This document shows positions 36,435 through 48,800 of a stretch of DNA of 64,000 nucleotides, piece by piece; position 1 is the stretch's first letter; every line of letters begins with the position of its first letter. The notes beneath the pieces are model-generated. The model made no database searches. It was given only the letters and a program-made list of their open reading frames with translations, and had not been told where the DNA came from. Position numbers and translations under genes: made by a program. This stretch comes from Batrachochytrium dendrobatidis JAM81 (taxonomy: Eukaryota > Chytridiomycota > Chytridiomycetes > Rhizophydiales): positions 862,659-926,658 of the forward strand of contig NW_006281109.1 in NCBI RefSeq assembly GCF_000203795.2. Reading direction: 5' to 3'.

Positions 36435-39400
36435 TTATGTGGGTCGAGGAGAGAGAGCAGTATATACTGAATAGGGCAGCGATTGTGATCTAATTTTGGA
36501 CAATGCTAATCTACGACTTGCTGAGGCTGGTATACCCGTAGGAGAGCTTGGCCTAAATGGACTTTCTCCAAGACTTACCAACTATACAGCGCGTGCTAGT
36601 TAGTATTGCCACAGCATTACATATAGGCGGTGATAAAATGTACAAATGTTACCTTTTTGGTCATGGGTGTCATTAAAGTGGATTTACTAGGCGAAGCCAC
36701 TGAACTACAATTCTTGGGTGAGAACGATGACAGATTGGACATATGCGATCGCCTCATTGGTTTATATAATCCACCATGCGACATTGACTGTTCATGTCGA
36801 AGAGGCGAAGACTGTAAAGACTGTTGCTCTTGTTGCTGTTGAGCTAATCTTTCTATTGCTGTTTGCTGGCATAGCAATGCGATTGAATTTGCATCAATTG
36901 CGCTATTTGCAGGTGTCGTTTCGCGTTTCACTGCATCTCGACCAGGTATGGATTCATTTATCACTGCCTCGTTTCGTAGCGGGGTTAGCTAGCAAACAAT
37001 ACAGTATACTTTAGTTTCAAACCAATGTTTAAAGAGTATACAAGTTCATGGTATATTATGCATTTACCACAGGCAAAAGCGATTTGATGCAAGGAACAAA
37101 GACTTTGTTGTAAAACTTGACGATATCACATCCACGCTCTTCACCCTCCATATAAACCTGTGTAAAAACCTACAAAAAACCCTCAAACCAATTGTGAGCA
37201 TCGTAACACATTTCCATTTTGAATAACGATAGCCTTTAAAACTTACAGAATCCATAAATTGGGGCTGAAGATTGTAGCTTTCAAGAAGTTCCCTGAAAGT
37301 CACTGGTGTGTTTTCAAAACGACAATACGTGAATATACAGGTGATCATAATGGTATCCAAATGTCGATTCAATAACAACTGCAGATGTGTTTCGTTGCAA
37401 ATTAGTGCGTCGAAAAGTCTCCATGCCATGTTGACTATATGCGTCTGTAATCGCATTGCCTTTGTTAACTGAACAAACCTGGTATATGCCAATTTAAGAA
37501 TTTTTCCAAAAATAACCTAAAAAAGCATTCCGTCACATATTAGCACGTTTGAAATGGTTAAATACTCGCGACCCATTGACTAGGCGTACCTGGAAGGGTT
37601 TGAGCTGAATTTGAATGTACTGAAAACTCATTGATTGTGGCATTCCTTTAAATAAATCATGCACAACATCGTCTGGCATAATATCCGAATAAAGCATACA
37701 CAGTTCAGACAATATGGGTGGTGAGGTAGATGCTCGACAAGGGGATGCTATATTCGATGCTATAACAATTTTAGTAACAATTCCATATATTAAACTTGAA
37801 CATGTTTGATGCACCTTTAGAAAAAGTAGATGTGCCGGTAGAATATATAAACCAGTTTCGGAATTCAGTTGATGACCATATGTCTGTTTCAAGCAATCGT
37901 TCCTCGATCTGTTTTAGTCTTTTTACCAATGAGTCAGGTATCCAAACATGTGTTTTGACAACCAAATCAATTCCCAATGCAAGGTCAACCACATGGATAT
38001 CTAAACCATCCAAAATATTTTGTGTCTTGGTAGATATATTAAACGTTTCGCGCACCATTTCGTAAGCTACAGCCATCATGGCACGATGGAATTGACTATC
38101 AGATGCTAGACGTGCCTGTGACTCGTAGGGTCGAGAACACCCTTTCTTGGCAATATCGCTAGCTAGGGCAGCATAAAGACGTGCACCAAGCAACCATGCA
38201 TGGTCAAAATTCGGAACCCGCGATTGAAACGTTTCCAACGATGCTTTGGCTCGTTGAATTACCGATGCACTTGCATTTTCCAAAGCTGGCAGCCGACTCA
38301 AGCAATCGTACGGGCATTCAGGATAGTTTGAGACAAATTCATTCAACCTGTGTGTCACGGACGAGATTTCTATGCATGGTGCTAAAACTCTTCTTCTGAC
38401 AGATTGTAGCACAGTCTTGGCCGTCAAAGGTGTTCCTGCCATGATATTATTCAACCCAGACGAAGCAGAAAAAGCGCTCTTGAGTGATCTGGCACCCGCA
38501 CACAGTCCTTTTGTTGTGCTTCTCGGAGTACGATCAAATCTCATGGGTGTGGTTTTTACAATATCTTGGCTGTGAAGGTATAACATTGGATCGATTTCGT
38601 ATCGATTTCGAACAAACATGCTATCAACAAGTCGTGTTGCATCCTCAAGATTACTGAGAAGTAAACCTCGCTCAATTTGAAATGCTCGAACATAAATACA
38701 CCAGGGAAATGTATCTTTTTTAGAATAAGTCGTATCACTTTTGAGGCATCCATTTCTTGTGCATGTTTCTAATGCGTGAGTAAAGTTTACTATTAAAAGA
38801 TTGACTTGATCCTCCAATACTTGAAAATTTGCAATGAGCGCTGTAGAGAATATACGAAAGCCGTCAAAAAGTGTCATGCCGGTGTGCTCTAAAGAAGCAT
38901 GACCCATGGATGACATGATTTCGTCGAATGGTTTGCAAAGATTAAATGGAATTTGACTTGCAAAAAACAATGAAAATAAAACACATAGAGCCTTGTCAGC
39001 CTGTTCCAGGACTCCTTCTGGATACATTACATCTACACGAGTATATTTGACATGCATACAATGTAATGGTTAAATTGATTTTACATGGTCCATTCATATT
39101 TATCAAAGGCAGCAAAGTCAAATAATCAGTGCATCAACCCAATATCTACCTCGAATATACAAAAAAAGCGTCCAAGCAAACCGACGCATAAATCTTATGT
39201 GCGACATAATAGTCTGATTGGATGATCGACATAGAATATAGTCCAGTACTTTATCAAGCATTTTAAAAATGATTAAAGTGCGGTTGTGTGTGTCCATTGT
39301 TGCAAAAACACAGCGTTTTAATTGTAAATGTACATCTCTATTGATTAGATGTGGTGGAAAGGATGTGATAAGATCACTGAGCTCTTCAATTAGCTTTCCT

Positions 39401-40882
39401 AGTCCACCATTTACCACAAATTCTTGACCACTGTCATTCAAATTCAATATTGTCAAGTTAGTGTCTAAATGTCAAAAGTTTATGCGTGCCAATGTACCTA
39501 GTATAGGGCAGATGCTTGCCAATCACTCGCACCATTCTTGATAAAGTGAATGAATGCTTGTTTGATATACACTTGTCTGCGATCCATACTGCAAGCACAC
39601 TCCAGATAATATCCTATATATACAAAAACTGTAAATGATTCACCTTTACATTCGTATTCGCGTAAAATAAAACACTAGGGAAACCAAAGTATGTAATAAA
39701 TAATATCATCAAGTAATTGATATCATTTTACTAGACAATGTTGTGTTTTTTAAACTTTTAAAGTTTACTGCTTTTTCCTGGTGAATGACATGGAAACATT
39801 CATTCTCGAGATTGTTCTCAACTAGAACGTATCCGAGTTGTTAGGATACATGGTACAGTTTGGTTGGAAACAGTTGAGCCAATATCTGGATTGTGATGAG
39901 TTTGGTGATCGTGCAATATATGGTTATATCAAATGAGGATCCAATTCAAAATTGTAGTTTGATTGTATGACAAGATTGTGTTTTGAAGAACTGAAAATGC
40001 CAATTTCTAGTAGAAAAACGCAATATTCGACCATTCTCTATTTCAAAGTAGAATCAAGTCACTGCAGGATAGAAAAGTGTTCCATTTACGTGGAGATTGA
40101 TGATAAACTATTAAACATGCCAAATTTGATTGAAATGTAAAATTCACCTTGTGTGCCTTGTTTATGGATGTAGATTGCAAACTCTGGTACCTTGTCTCCA
40201 GTATCCGTCCAGTTTGAGCAAGTGTTTCAGAGTCGAGATCTAATTCTAATGCTACCAAGCGAACAGCAGCGATTTGACTTGGTGGCAGCTTGACGTGGTT
40301 GGATACATGATTGTTAAATTCTGTATTTTCCATTGTCGTGTCTGTGGGAATGGAGATTGTCTGAAGAGGTGGTCGTTGAATCTCAGCCAAGTTTGAAGTG
40401 TTGGTAGCATCAGATGCGTCAGATCCAATAGACGCAATCATGAAACCAGAGCTTCGCTGTAGTAATGAGGATGATTCTAAACAGGGTTCCAGACTTTTTG
40501 CTTTTACTAACGACTGTTCAGATTTGAGGCGTTTGGAGTTTGACATGGATATACAGGAAGATGGAATTTTGAATGAAGACGTAGCTGAATCTAGGCTTGT
40601 GCTGACATTAAAGATACTGACATGAGTATTCAGTGCTGATGACTGTTTCAAACTTTGGTCATTTGAAATTGTGTTTAATGAGCTACTTAAACTGCTAGCG
40701 GAATTACCTACAAGCCTGAAACCCTGCCGTATTCGTAGTGGTAGCTGAGGTCTATTGGAACATAGATCTGTAGTTTCTATAGACTGCTTCTCAACCATCA
40801 TATCGATATCTGAAGAATCTGGAGTTGGAGATGTTGCTGGTGAAATATCCATCACATCTAGGTCGCTTCTTTTTCGTTTCAT
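36435..40882 (-). CDS. Retinoblastoma-family pocket protein
   Basis: The ATG at 40882 opens MKRKRSDLDVMDISPATSPT, a disordered Ser-rich N-terminus of about 200 residues. An N-terminal cyclin-like domain then spans intron 1: RLVALELDLDSETLAQTGRI joins CFILREYECKDIIWSVLAVW and FTLSRMVRVIGKHLP. The A box contains TPLTAKTVLQSVRRRVLAPC, SDSQFHRAMMAVAYEMVRET and LKQIEERLLETDIW. The B box contains TKAMRLQTHIVNMAWRLFDA, ETHLQLLLNRHLDTIMITCI and DIVKFYNKVFVPCIKSLLP. The C-terminal exon, rich in Ser, Pro and Arg (SLGESPFRPSSPTGIPASAS), ends at 36435. RB proteins bind E2F/DP and restrain G1/S entry until phosphorylated by cyclin-CDK. Intron 1 (about 40130 to 39695) is unusually long and holds two dispersed repeats. 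Exon ends are partly inferred. Confidence 0.87.
39783..39839 (+). repeat. 57 bp dispersed repeat, copy 1 (inside RB intron 1)
   Basis: The segment starting GAATGACATGGAAACATTCA and ending GTATCCGAGTT differs from 50080-50136 at only three of 57 positions. Both copies contain an ATG-led mini-frame METFI(L/F)EI(V/A)LN followed by TAG. It lies on the strand opposite to RB. Confidence 0.85.
39991..40047 (+). repeat. Degenerate dispersed repeat related to 16879-16932
   Basis: The core TTTCTAGTAGAAA, then AATATTC, then ACCATT and TATTTCAAA align with 16879-16932, with a small gap and scattered mismatches. The copy sits within RB intron 1, about 150 bp from the 57 bp repeat. Confidence 0.5.
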
Positions 40883-42725
40883 TACTGTTGTGTACTACCG
40901 CTTGACAAGAATATTTGCACTGATACTAAAAAGCAAAAACACTAGATGAAGACTACGAGTGGGTATATGTAATTAAAGATACGAGTGGGATCTAGTAAAT
41001 GAACGAGATTTGAGAATCCAGATAAGATATGTCACTGAGCAATGTCAAGGCAATGTACACTAGCACACAGTATTGATGGCGGTTGTTATAAATCTTTCAC
41101 TCGATATTTCCATTTTACTACAGAACTGACCAACTGAACATTGCAGTTTTAGAAACTCCGCCATTCCGCATACGAAGCAAGCAAGACGCGACTTGATCAT
41201 GTCGTTGGTATGACTTGCAGTTCTAAAAGGATTTGTCAGGATAGTTTACTGACAAAGCCTTCAAGTTTCTTGATATATAAAAGCAAATCTTGCACTGAGT
41301 TGGTGTTTATACATTATTTCAAATAGTATGGTCTGTTTTGTATGCACAGAGATTGAATTTGGATGGTATTGCTTATTTTTGAAAATCTAATTCAGAGATT
41401 CAAAATCATGGATAACGTCAGCCATGTTTTCCAAGCACTCTTGTTTGAACAAAAGTCTCCAATGTATATCCTAGTACATTCAAGTATACCATTATTATTA
41501 CCACACATGGATGCTTTTTACCGAGTCTCCAGCTGCAAAGTGTAAATCACCTTACCAGAGCAAACTCATTGATGGTAATTGCTACTTCAAGTTCTTTTAC
41601 AAGACTGTTTATCAATTCAATTACATTTTGATTACAACAAATAGATATTCATTTTCAATGAGGATATTTGGTGAGCGTGTGTAGATGGCGTGATGTTGGC
41701 AACGGTTGAAAAGGCTCGCTAGAAGGAATGTTTCGAGTTAAAGGAACGAGACCACGATTGTGATATTTGATATTAGGAAGAGCATATACGTAATGATCAA
41801 ATATCAGTGAATTGAGCAGAGCAGTTGGGAGATGGAGCAATGCAAGCGATTGGAAAGCAATAGCATCTCCAAGATTCAATACTTGTCATGCGGCATGTTA
41901 CAAAGATGAATGTTGGGACTCCGCCTTACGATTTGCCACAACCTAGTAGAAAAGCAGCACCGTCACGCTTGGGTTTATAAATATGAGTGAGGCGGAGCAA
42001 GACTTTAAGACCTACTCAATTATACATGCCGAATGAGGGAAATATGAGGGAAATTCTTGATTGAATATCTCGAACCGGGAGAATGTATTGGTTCTGCTGA
42101 AAACCTCCGACATTACTACATGAATAATCGACGCTTGATATTTTGCTGGTTTTTTAATGCAGATTGTTTTTATTCCTCGAATCAGATAACTGTTACAATA
42201 ATATTAATACTGCTTCTTATTCAACTCTAAAAAAGCGTGCATTTGGGAATAGCTTCGACTTTATAGTCAGTGTAGTTATTTAACAACTCAGAGTAGTGGA
42301 TAGTTGGAATATCAGGTATCTACCAAGCTTACACCAGTGTTTAATACACCTGTTGGTCAACCTGTAGATCTGCTTGTTGAAAAACAGCTTATTGTATTTG
42401 CATCTAGTTACTATTAATCTACGATCTGGCTTACTTGGCTTTATTAAAGATTTGAATATACTTGTGCGATAACCATCTTGTACCTGGCGACTCTCACTTG
42501 GTGTTTACACTATTGGTGATTTTACTATTCTACCAGATCTAGTCCATTAATACCACTGCTTTAGTTGGCATTACAGACTCGACCCATATTTATACTTGCA
42601 TCTCGGACAGTATTTCTAACATCTTTTCTATTTATTACTATGCGTCAAACACTAAATGATTTTATGTCCGAACACTCGCTATCTTTACAAACTTTTGTCC
42701 AGTAACACTTTACACTGCTATTATA
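40883..42725. other. Gene-poor region between RB and cyclin, with possible decayed coding sequence
   Basis: This 1.8 kb stretch separates two divergent genes. Apart from the 41655-41880 frame listed separately, no intact gene is seen. From about 42300 to 42700 the plus strand reads protein-like in short pieces broken by stops in changing frames: TKLTPVFNTPVGQPVDLLVE, LGVYTIGDFTILPDLV and TTALVGITDSTHIYTC. This looks like a decayed gene of unknown type. Promoters for RB and the cyclin should lie at the two ends. Confidence 0.4.
41655..41880 (-). CDS. Hypothetical fragment, faintly like the C-terminal part of mitochondrial fission process protein 1
   Basis: An open minus-strand frame of 74 codons with no ATG at its head. 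It is preceded by an AG that could be a splice acceptor (CATGACAAG). It reads NLGDAIAFQSLALLHLPTAL and, later, RGLVPLTRNIPSSEPF. The pattern of a FQSLAxxxLP hydrophobic segment followed by a Pro-rich end recalls MTFP1/MTP18. The similarity is weak, and I could not find upstream exons. It may be an isolated exon, a pseudogene fragment or chance. Confidence 0.22.
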
Positions 42726-45575
42726 ATGGTGGGTGTTTCTACTACTGACGAAAACCGCAAGCCAATGGATAACATGTAAGAGTTTTCTAGTTGAACTATT
42801 CTATTCAAGCCAGATTTGTATTGGTGCTTTACAAGACAGTCAAAAACCCTTTCATTTGAGTTTGACTTGTTTCATGACTTTTGCTCAGATACTTTCTGCG
42901 CACTATTCAGTTGGTTCGACTTCATCTTGAATCTAAATCATGGTGGCCATGTCCAAGATGTTTTGCCACGTTTTGTAAATGTCAAATACACGCGTAGTTG
43001 ACATTAAAATCGACGATCGCTGTGTGCAATCTGGAACGGTTGCATCCCATATAAATCATGCTAACATGTCTAAATGCTCATCTTTTATTAGAAATCATAT
43101 TGGGTCTATCATACTTCCGACTCCAAGTACTACACCTACCTCTCCTGTATGTACATTGATTTGTATTGAATGATTTGATCATTGGAACTGGAAACTAATC
43201 ACTCTTGCACTCATTCATCCGTGACTAATCTCTTTTGATTCAAAAGATCGATACCACATCAAATAATCTATATTTTAAAAACAAAAAAGAGTCTGCATTC
43301 TCCACTGATACAATAACATCCAAAATTCATGACCCATTCAAACACCCCGACATGATCAAATCCTCACAATCTGCATTAGCCACACCAAAACCCGATACTC
43401 CTCAAAGACTGATTAAAGGTACTTGTGGTTTTGTAAACAATCATAGTTTGACTGTCATTGAAAGAACCGCATGGTTTGGTTAAGCTGTTGATTTGAATGA
43501 TGTCATTTCAATCGACTGTTTAAATAATCTTGTTTAATTCCAATATTTGTTTTATACAAGTTTTTTTCGAGTCAAATTTAAACCAAAAGGATGCCGGTGA
43601 GCTGATTCTAGAAACAGACGAAGATTTGGAATGTGCAGATATTCTAGATTTGAGCACGGCTACACCTCCAATGTCAAAAAATCGATGCTATTTAGCTAGA
43701 ATTCAGACTCCTTCACTCATTCAACCCACACCATTTCAATCATCACTACAATCTTTACTAGCGCATTCAAGTCCAATTACTCCTCATTTTCTTTCGCAAA
43801 AACCTAGCAACTCCCTTCTTTCAACCCCACTTGCTCAGTATCTTAGTTCTACCATGGGGATGTCTTCCAATGTATGCAATCAGCTGAAACAGTGCGTTCC
43901 ACCAGCAAAGATGCTTCGAAATGAAGAATGTGATACCCTTGATTTTCAAAACGACCAACCAGAACTTCATGATACCAAATGTGCCTCTCCAGCTCATTTC
44001 AAAGTAGTTTCTGAAGACTTGTGTGTCGCTACTCAGTATGCCACGCGAGATTGTTTGATTGACGACTACAAACAGCTATATACAGAAACATTCAAAAATG
44101 TTGATTTGGAAACAATTCGAAAATTTGCTGATAATATTAGTAACTTAGAAGAGGTAATAATCATGTTTGGTGATGACTAAATGGGTGCATATGGTCGCGA
44201 TGTTCACTGTTTGTATCATGTAAAAAGATCAACCATTGTACCAACTGATTCTATTTTGATATCATGACTTTGTAGAAGGCGGAGTTTGAATGTGTTTTGG
44301 ATCAGTGGATTAACGATTTATGGGACGAAGCACGGATTGATAGAGTGATTCGAAAATCTGATATTTTAATGCGCCATCCTCAGCTTGAGCCGCCTACAAG
44401 ATACATAGTTTTGGAATGGATGCGTGAGGTTGTACACTTTTGAACACGTTTACCAACTCAATCTTATTCGGATAGGCTTTTAATAGTGTCGTGTATCAAT
44501 TTAGGTTTCTGCACAGGTGATTCAGTCCAGAAAAACATTTCACATGGCAGTTAAATTTCTGGATGGATTTCTTGCATTGAATGAAAATTTAGCCGAGGAT
44601 GATTTTCAACTGGTTGCTGCGGCTTGCCTATTTCTTTCTTCTCGGTTTGAGGTTTGTGGCATTAATCCTGACAAATAGATGCTGTTTATTTATACAGAGT
44701 TGCTAATATCTGCATTGGTTTTAAATTGCGTTGTTATTAGGAGACTTTACCACCAACTTTGCGTTTTTTTGCAGAGTTCAATATTGCCGATGTAGATGAT
44801 CAACAAGAGGTCGAACGAACTATTAAATGTACACGCGATTTTACAGAAAAAGTCGAGGCGAATTTACTTTATGTAGGTTTATTTTGGCATCATGTCATTA
44901 CTATATCTCAATACTTTTGATTGCAAATTATTCAAGTACCAATTTTTTAAAATGATATTGTTTTAATTGGAATTCTGATAGCATATGCACTGGGATGCTT
45001 TAATTCCAACCATGGTTGATTTTCTTGCTCGATATTTTCAATTTGCATATACATTTTGGCCACAAAAAGAAACGCATTGGTTACCCACATCTCTGATGAA
45101 CAACGAAGTCAACAAAGACTGTTTCAAATGTTTTTCAATGCGTCGATTTGATCCCTATTGGTATGCTTCTGCTGCGAGTATTATGGATCAAACGTTGTTT
45201 TATCCCAAATACTTGGAGTACAAGCATAGTGTGATTGCAGCAGCAGCATTTTGGCTTTCATGGCCTGACAAAGGTAAATTATGCCACTATTTTCTCTGTG
45301 ACAATCATCCTAGAGTTGCAACCAACAACTGTGTGTTTAAAATTTCAGATACCCGACAAGAAGTAGCTGAAGCAGTGACTGGTCTCAAAGTACATCAGAT
45401 TATGCCATGTGTGGAATTTATTAGAAAATGCGATATTCAAGTTGAAAATTTCATCGAGGTTGTCCGCGGTCCAATGTGGGAGTTTGTTGTCGATGCCAAT
45501 GCCAACTCGGATGACAAATACAGGACACCATTTGACATTGTCGACAATCAAATTATGGGACTTCCGCGCGACTAA
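42726..45575 (+). CDS. Cyclin, G1/S (cyclin E/D-like) with long N-terminal extension
   Basis: The ATG at 42726 begins a short first exon (MVGVSTTDENRKPMDN). It ends in a strong donor (AT|GTAAGAG), and an acceptor at about 43001 keeps the frame. An ATG at 42979 is the alternative start. A disordered region of about 250 residues follows, with many SP/TP sites (SIILPTPSTTPTSP; ATPKPDTPQRLIKG; SSPITPHFL). The cyclin box then reads PTRYIVLEWMREVSAQVIQS, TFHMAVKFLDGFLALNENLA and FQLVAAACLFLSSRFEETLP. The second fold includes EANLLYHMHWDALIPTMVDF with LARYFQFAYTF, and the last exon extends well beyond the usual fold. The Arg of MREV and the Lys/Glu pairs that contact the CDK appear as MREV and FE, so CDK binding is likely. 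Divergently placed to RB, its expected substrate. Confidence 0.75.
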
Positions 45576-45597
45576 TGACCAGATATATTTTAAGTTG

Positions 45598-45625
45598 TGG
45601 CTGCATGTTGATCAACATGCAGCCA
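45598..45625. repeat. 28 bp perfect palindrome
   Basis: TGGCTGCATGTTGA is followed immediately by its exact reverse complement, centred on GATC. It lies 22 bp after the cyclin stop codon, in the 250 bp between the convergent cyclin and helicase genes. A role in 3' end formation for either gene is possible but unproven. Confidence 0.9.
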
Positions 45626-45826
45626 GATACGCCCCAACAACATGATTTTTATGTGGACTTTCTGAATATATTGTTTTTTGATGCTTTATTCTTTTACGCT
45701 ACATTTATATACAACAATTTTTGTGCACATCATGTCTAGAATTGCGTTGAAGTCGCCAACAACTGTGTATCTGGATGTTCTGATGGTGCACATACCAACT
45801 CATAGATTGAGAGATTATACTTTGAA

Positions 45827-48800
45827 TTATTGAAAAAGCAGTCGGAGATTAGCTAGTTTTTGTTTTTGCTGTTGGAGTTTGGTTTTGGCTTCAACTGATA
45901 TGCTACTTTGATGCTGTCGTTTTTCGCTACTTTTTGCAGTGTCTTGTACTTCCGCACCTTGCGTCTTTTTTCTTACATCAGATTCATCATCGTCATCGTC
46001 ATCATACATATCATCATATATATCCTCGTCGTCATTTTCTGTGTATTCATCTTCTTCTTTAAACGTGGCCTTTGCCATTTCAAGTTTCTTTCGTTGCAAG
46101 GCCTGTATATTCTCTTCAATCGACCCCTTGACAATAAATCGAATACTTACTACCGGAAGTGTCTGACCCATACGATGAACACGATCTATGGCTTGCTGTT
46201 CAACTGCTGGGTTCCAATAAGGCTCCATCAAGTAAACACGAGACGCAGCTGTAAGATTTAGTCCAACACCTCCAGAACGCAACGAAATGAGCATGATCGT
46301 GACTGATGGATCGGTTTTGAATTTCAACATGGCTTCTGAACGAGAAGACAGCACCATTTTCCCCACAAGTTTACAAAACTTGAATCCATGTGTAAGAAGT
46401 GGTCCCTATTGCAACATCAGGGTATCATTCCAACACACCATGGTATATAAATGACGGTAAGCATGCAGGTTGCAGCAGTATTGATCCAAAACCATAGTAT
46501 TACCTCGATCAAACTCAGCATTTTTGTCCATTGGGAAAATATAACACTTTTCACTGGCAAATCAGAAGCTTTGGTTTGAGATCTTACTTCAATTAATGAA
46601 TCAATCAGTGCTATAATTTTGGTCGGATAGGTTAGCCAGTCATCACTTGCTACAGTCATTCCAATTGGCGTATACTCGTCCATCGGCTTGATCTGTGTTG
46701 ATTCCTCATTATCTGTGGCGGTATCTATTCCTGTAAATCTTTGGATCGTGGTAGATGTAAGAACTGTATGGCAAATTGAACATGCGGATCCTTTTTCTGA
46801 TTGAAATACTTTTGAGCAGTCATTACAGAATCTATATATTGTCGGTTATCCAACACAAACATGTGTCAAAAACAATTGCAAAATAGTTGTCTATTACAAT
46901 ACAGAGACCGTGCCAAACTTACAAGTGCCCGCAATACCCAATAAAAATTGGCTGTTCAACTCCATCCAGCACACAGTCACAAGTCACACATCTGTCGTCG
47001 CCACTTTCACGATATAGCATAAGCATGTGTCTAACTTCCTTGGCAGTATACCTGAACGTTTTCAATACAAGAGATGTATCATCTGCTTTGGCGGAGTTGT
47101 TGGCTACAAGACCATCTGCTGGAATTAAAGAATTTGCATCGTTGACCGTATCTAGAAACTCGATGGGATTTTGAGCAGACGTTCCACTTTCCTTTTTTAA
47201 AATCAATTCTCTGATTTCTGGATCATTTGAATTACACAATTTTGGATGTGTGCAGGCCTGCCGCATTCTTAAAATGACTTCCAAAATCAATATATAGTTT
47301 TTCAATACTGCATTGTCAGACTCGAGTTGTGAAAACAACTTTTTTCCTTTGGCGTGAATGGCATCATAGATTTCACGCTCCTTGGGCAATAGATCTAGTA
47401 GAATTACACGATCAATTTTTTCTGGAATTGAAATCAATGGTTTTCCATCCATCATCTGCGATTTGGTTCTTCGTAAAGTAATAGCCTTCATAATAGTTTG
47501 AAGTCGTGTTAGACCAATAGAGTTTGTGCTTTGCTTGATGGGTCTTGCAATGTAATACTTCCAATTTGCAAGAGCATCAAACGGCTGTAGTCGCAAAAAC
47601 CGCAACAGACTGTATAAATCATCCATGTGGTTTTGAATAGGTGTGCCAGTCAAGCACCACCGCTTTTGTGCCTGTAATAGAAATGCTGCCCGTGCTTGCA
47701 CTGTCGTTGATGATTTTATAATATGCGCTTCATCCAACACAATCCTATGCCAGTATATCATGTGTAAAGGTGGGGTAGCAGTTGAAGTAGTGGATTGTGA
47801 GTCTTCGCCTATATCATCTTCATAATTATCTGGCTTTTTTTGAGAACGCGAACGAAAGTAAGAATTGGCAAGAGTGGTATATGTAGTAATGACAATATCG
47901 TATTTGGCAATATGATGTGCATAAATCGATTTCTGACGACCATGATACACATAGACGCGCAGACTGTTGCGTTTTGTATGGGCTTCAATTTGTTCTTCCC
48001 AATTTGAAATCGTAGACAAGGGACATACAATCAATGTGGCTCGCGTTGGTATAGTTGCACTACTTTTGTCGAATTCCAACTCAAGCTTGCGTTTCTTGGA
48101 CATTTCGGAATTTTCTTGTGTTCTAGATGCAGCAAATCCAAACAAGTCACTATGATGAAAAAGAGCAGACATGGCTGAAAATTGATTACTTGCTATACTT
48201 GGTTGTTTGGTTGATTTTGGTGGAAGTCTAACAGGAGTTTGTGGCATTGTTTTAACAATCAGAGAGATGACTTCAATGGTTTTACCTAGTCCCATATCGT
48301 CTATTTTATAATTACATTACAAGTAAATAAAAGGCATAAACAATATTGCTTTTGATTTGGAAAATGCACAATAGAATGCTACACAACTTACCTGCAAGAA
48401 TTCCTCCAAGTGTTGGTTGCGGTTTTTTTGCGACTATTTCATTTGTAATCGTGTTTTTGTAAAAGCCATTTGGCAGTTGTGTCCAAAAGCCAATACAAGA
48501 AGAAGCAGCGTCTGACGAATCACCATTAATAGTTTCGACACCTTCTTCTCGATTTGTCATGAAATACAATGCCTGGCGTTGATGCTTGTATAGCGGAGTT
48601 GACAGCTTTGGGCTTGGATCCATCTCGGGTAATTTTTCAGCGGATACTAGAGAATTATACATGGATTCAATTTGTGATTTGGCAGTGGCAAGAGAGGTTT
48701 CAGCTGCAGAAGTTTCCAAAGCATACGTTTTAGGCATAGCATTGGCACGATTAGCCAGTAGCTCTGATTGGGGATTGACATATTCTTTCGAGTTATGTTT

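Noticed and set aside
45970..46060. (GAT)n/(CAT)n-like repeat tract
   Set aside because: It encodes the acidic Asp-rich segment of the SNF2-RING helicase, so it is explained by the protein.
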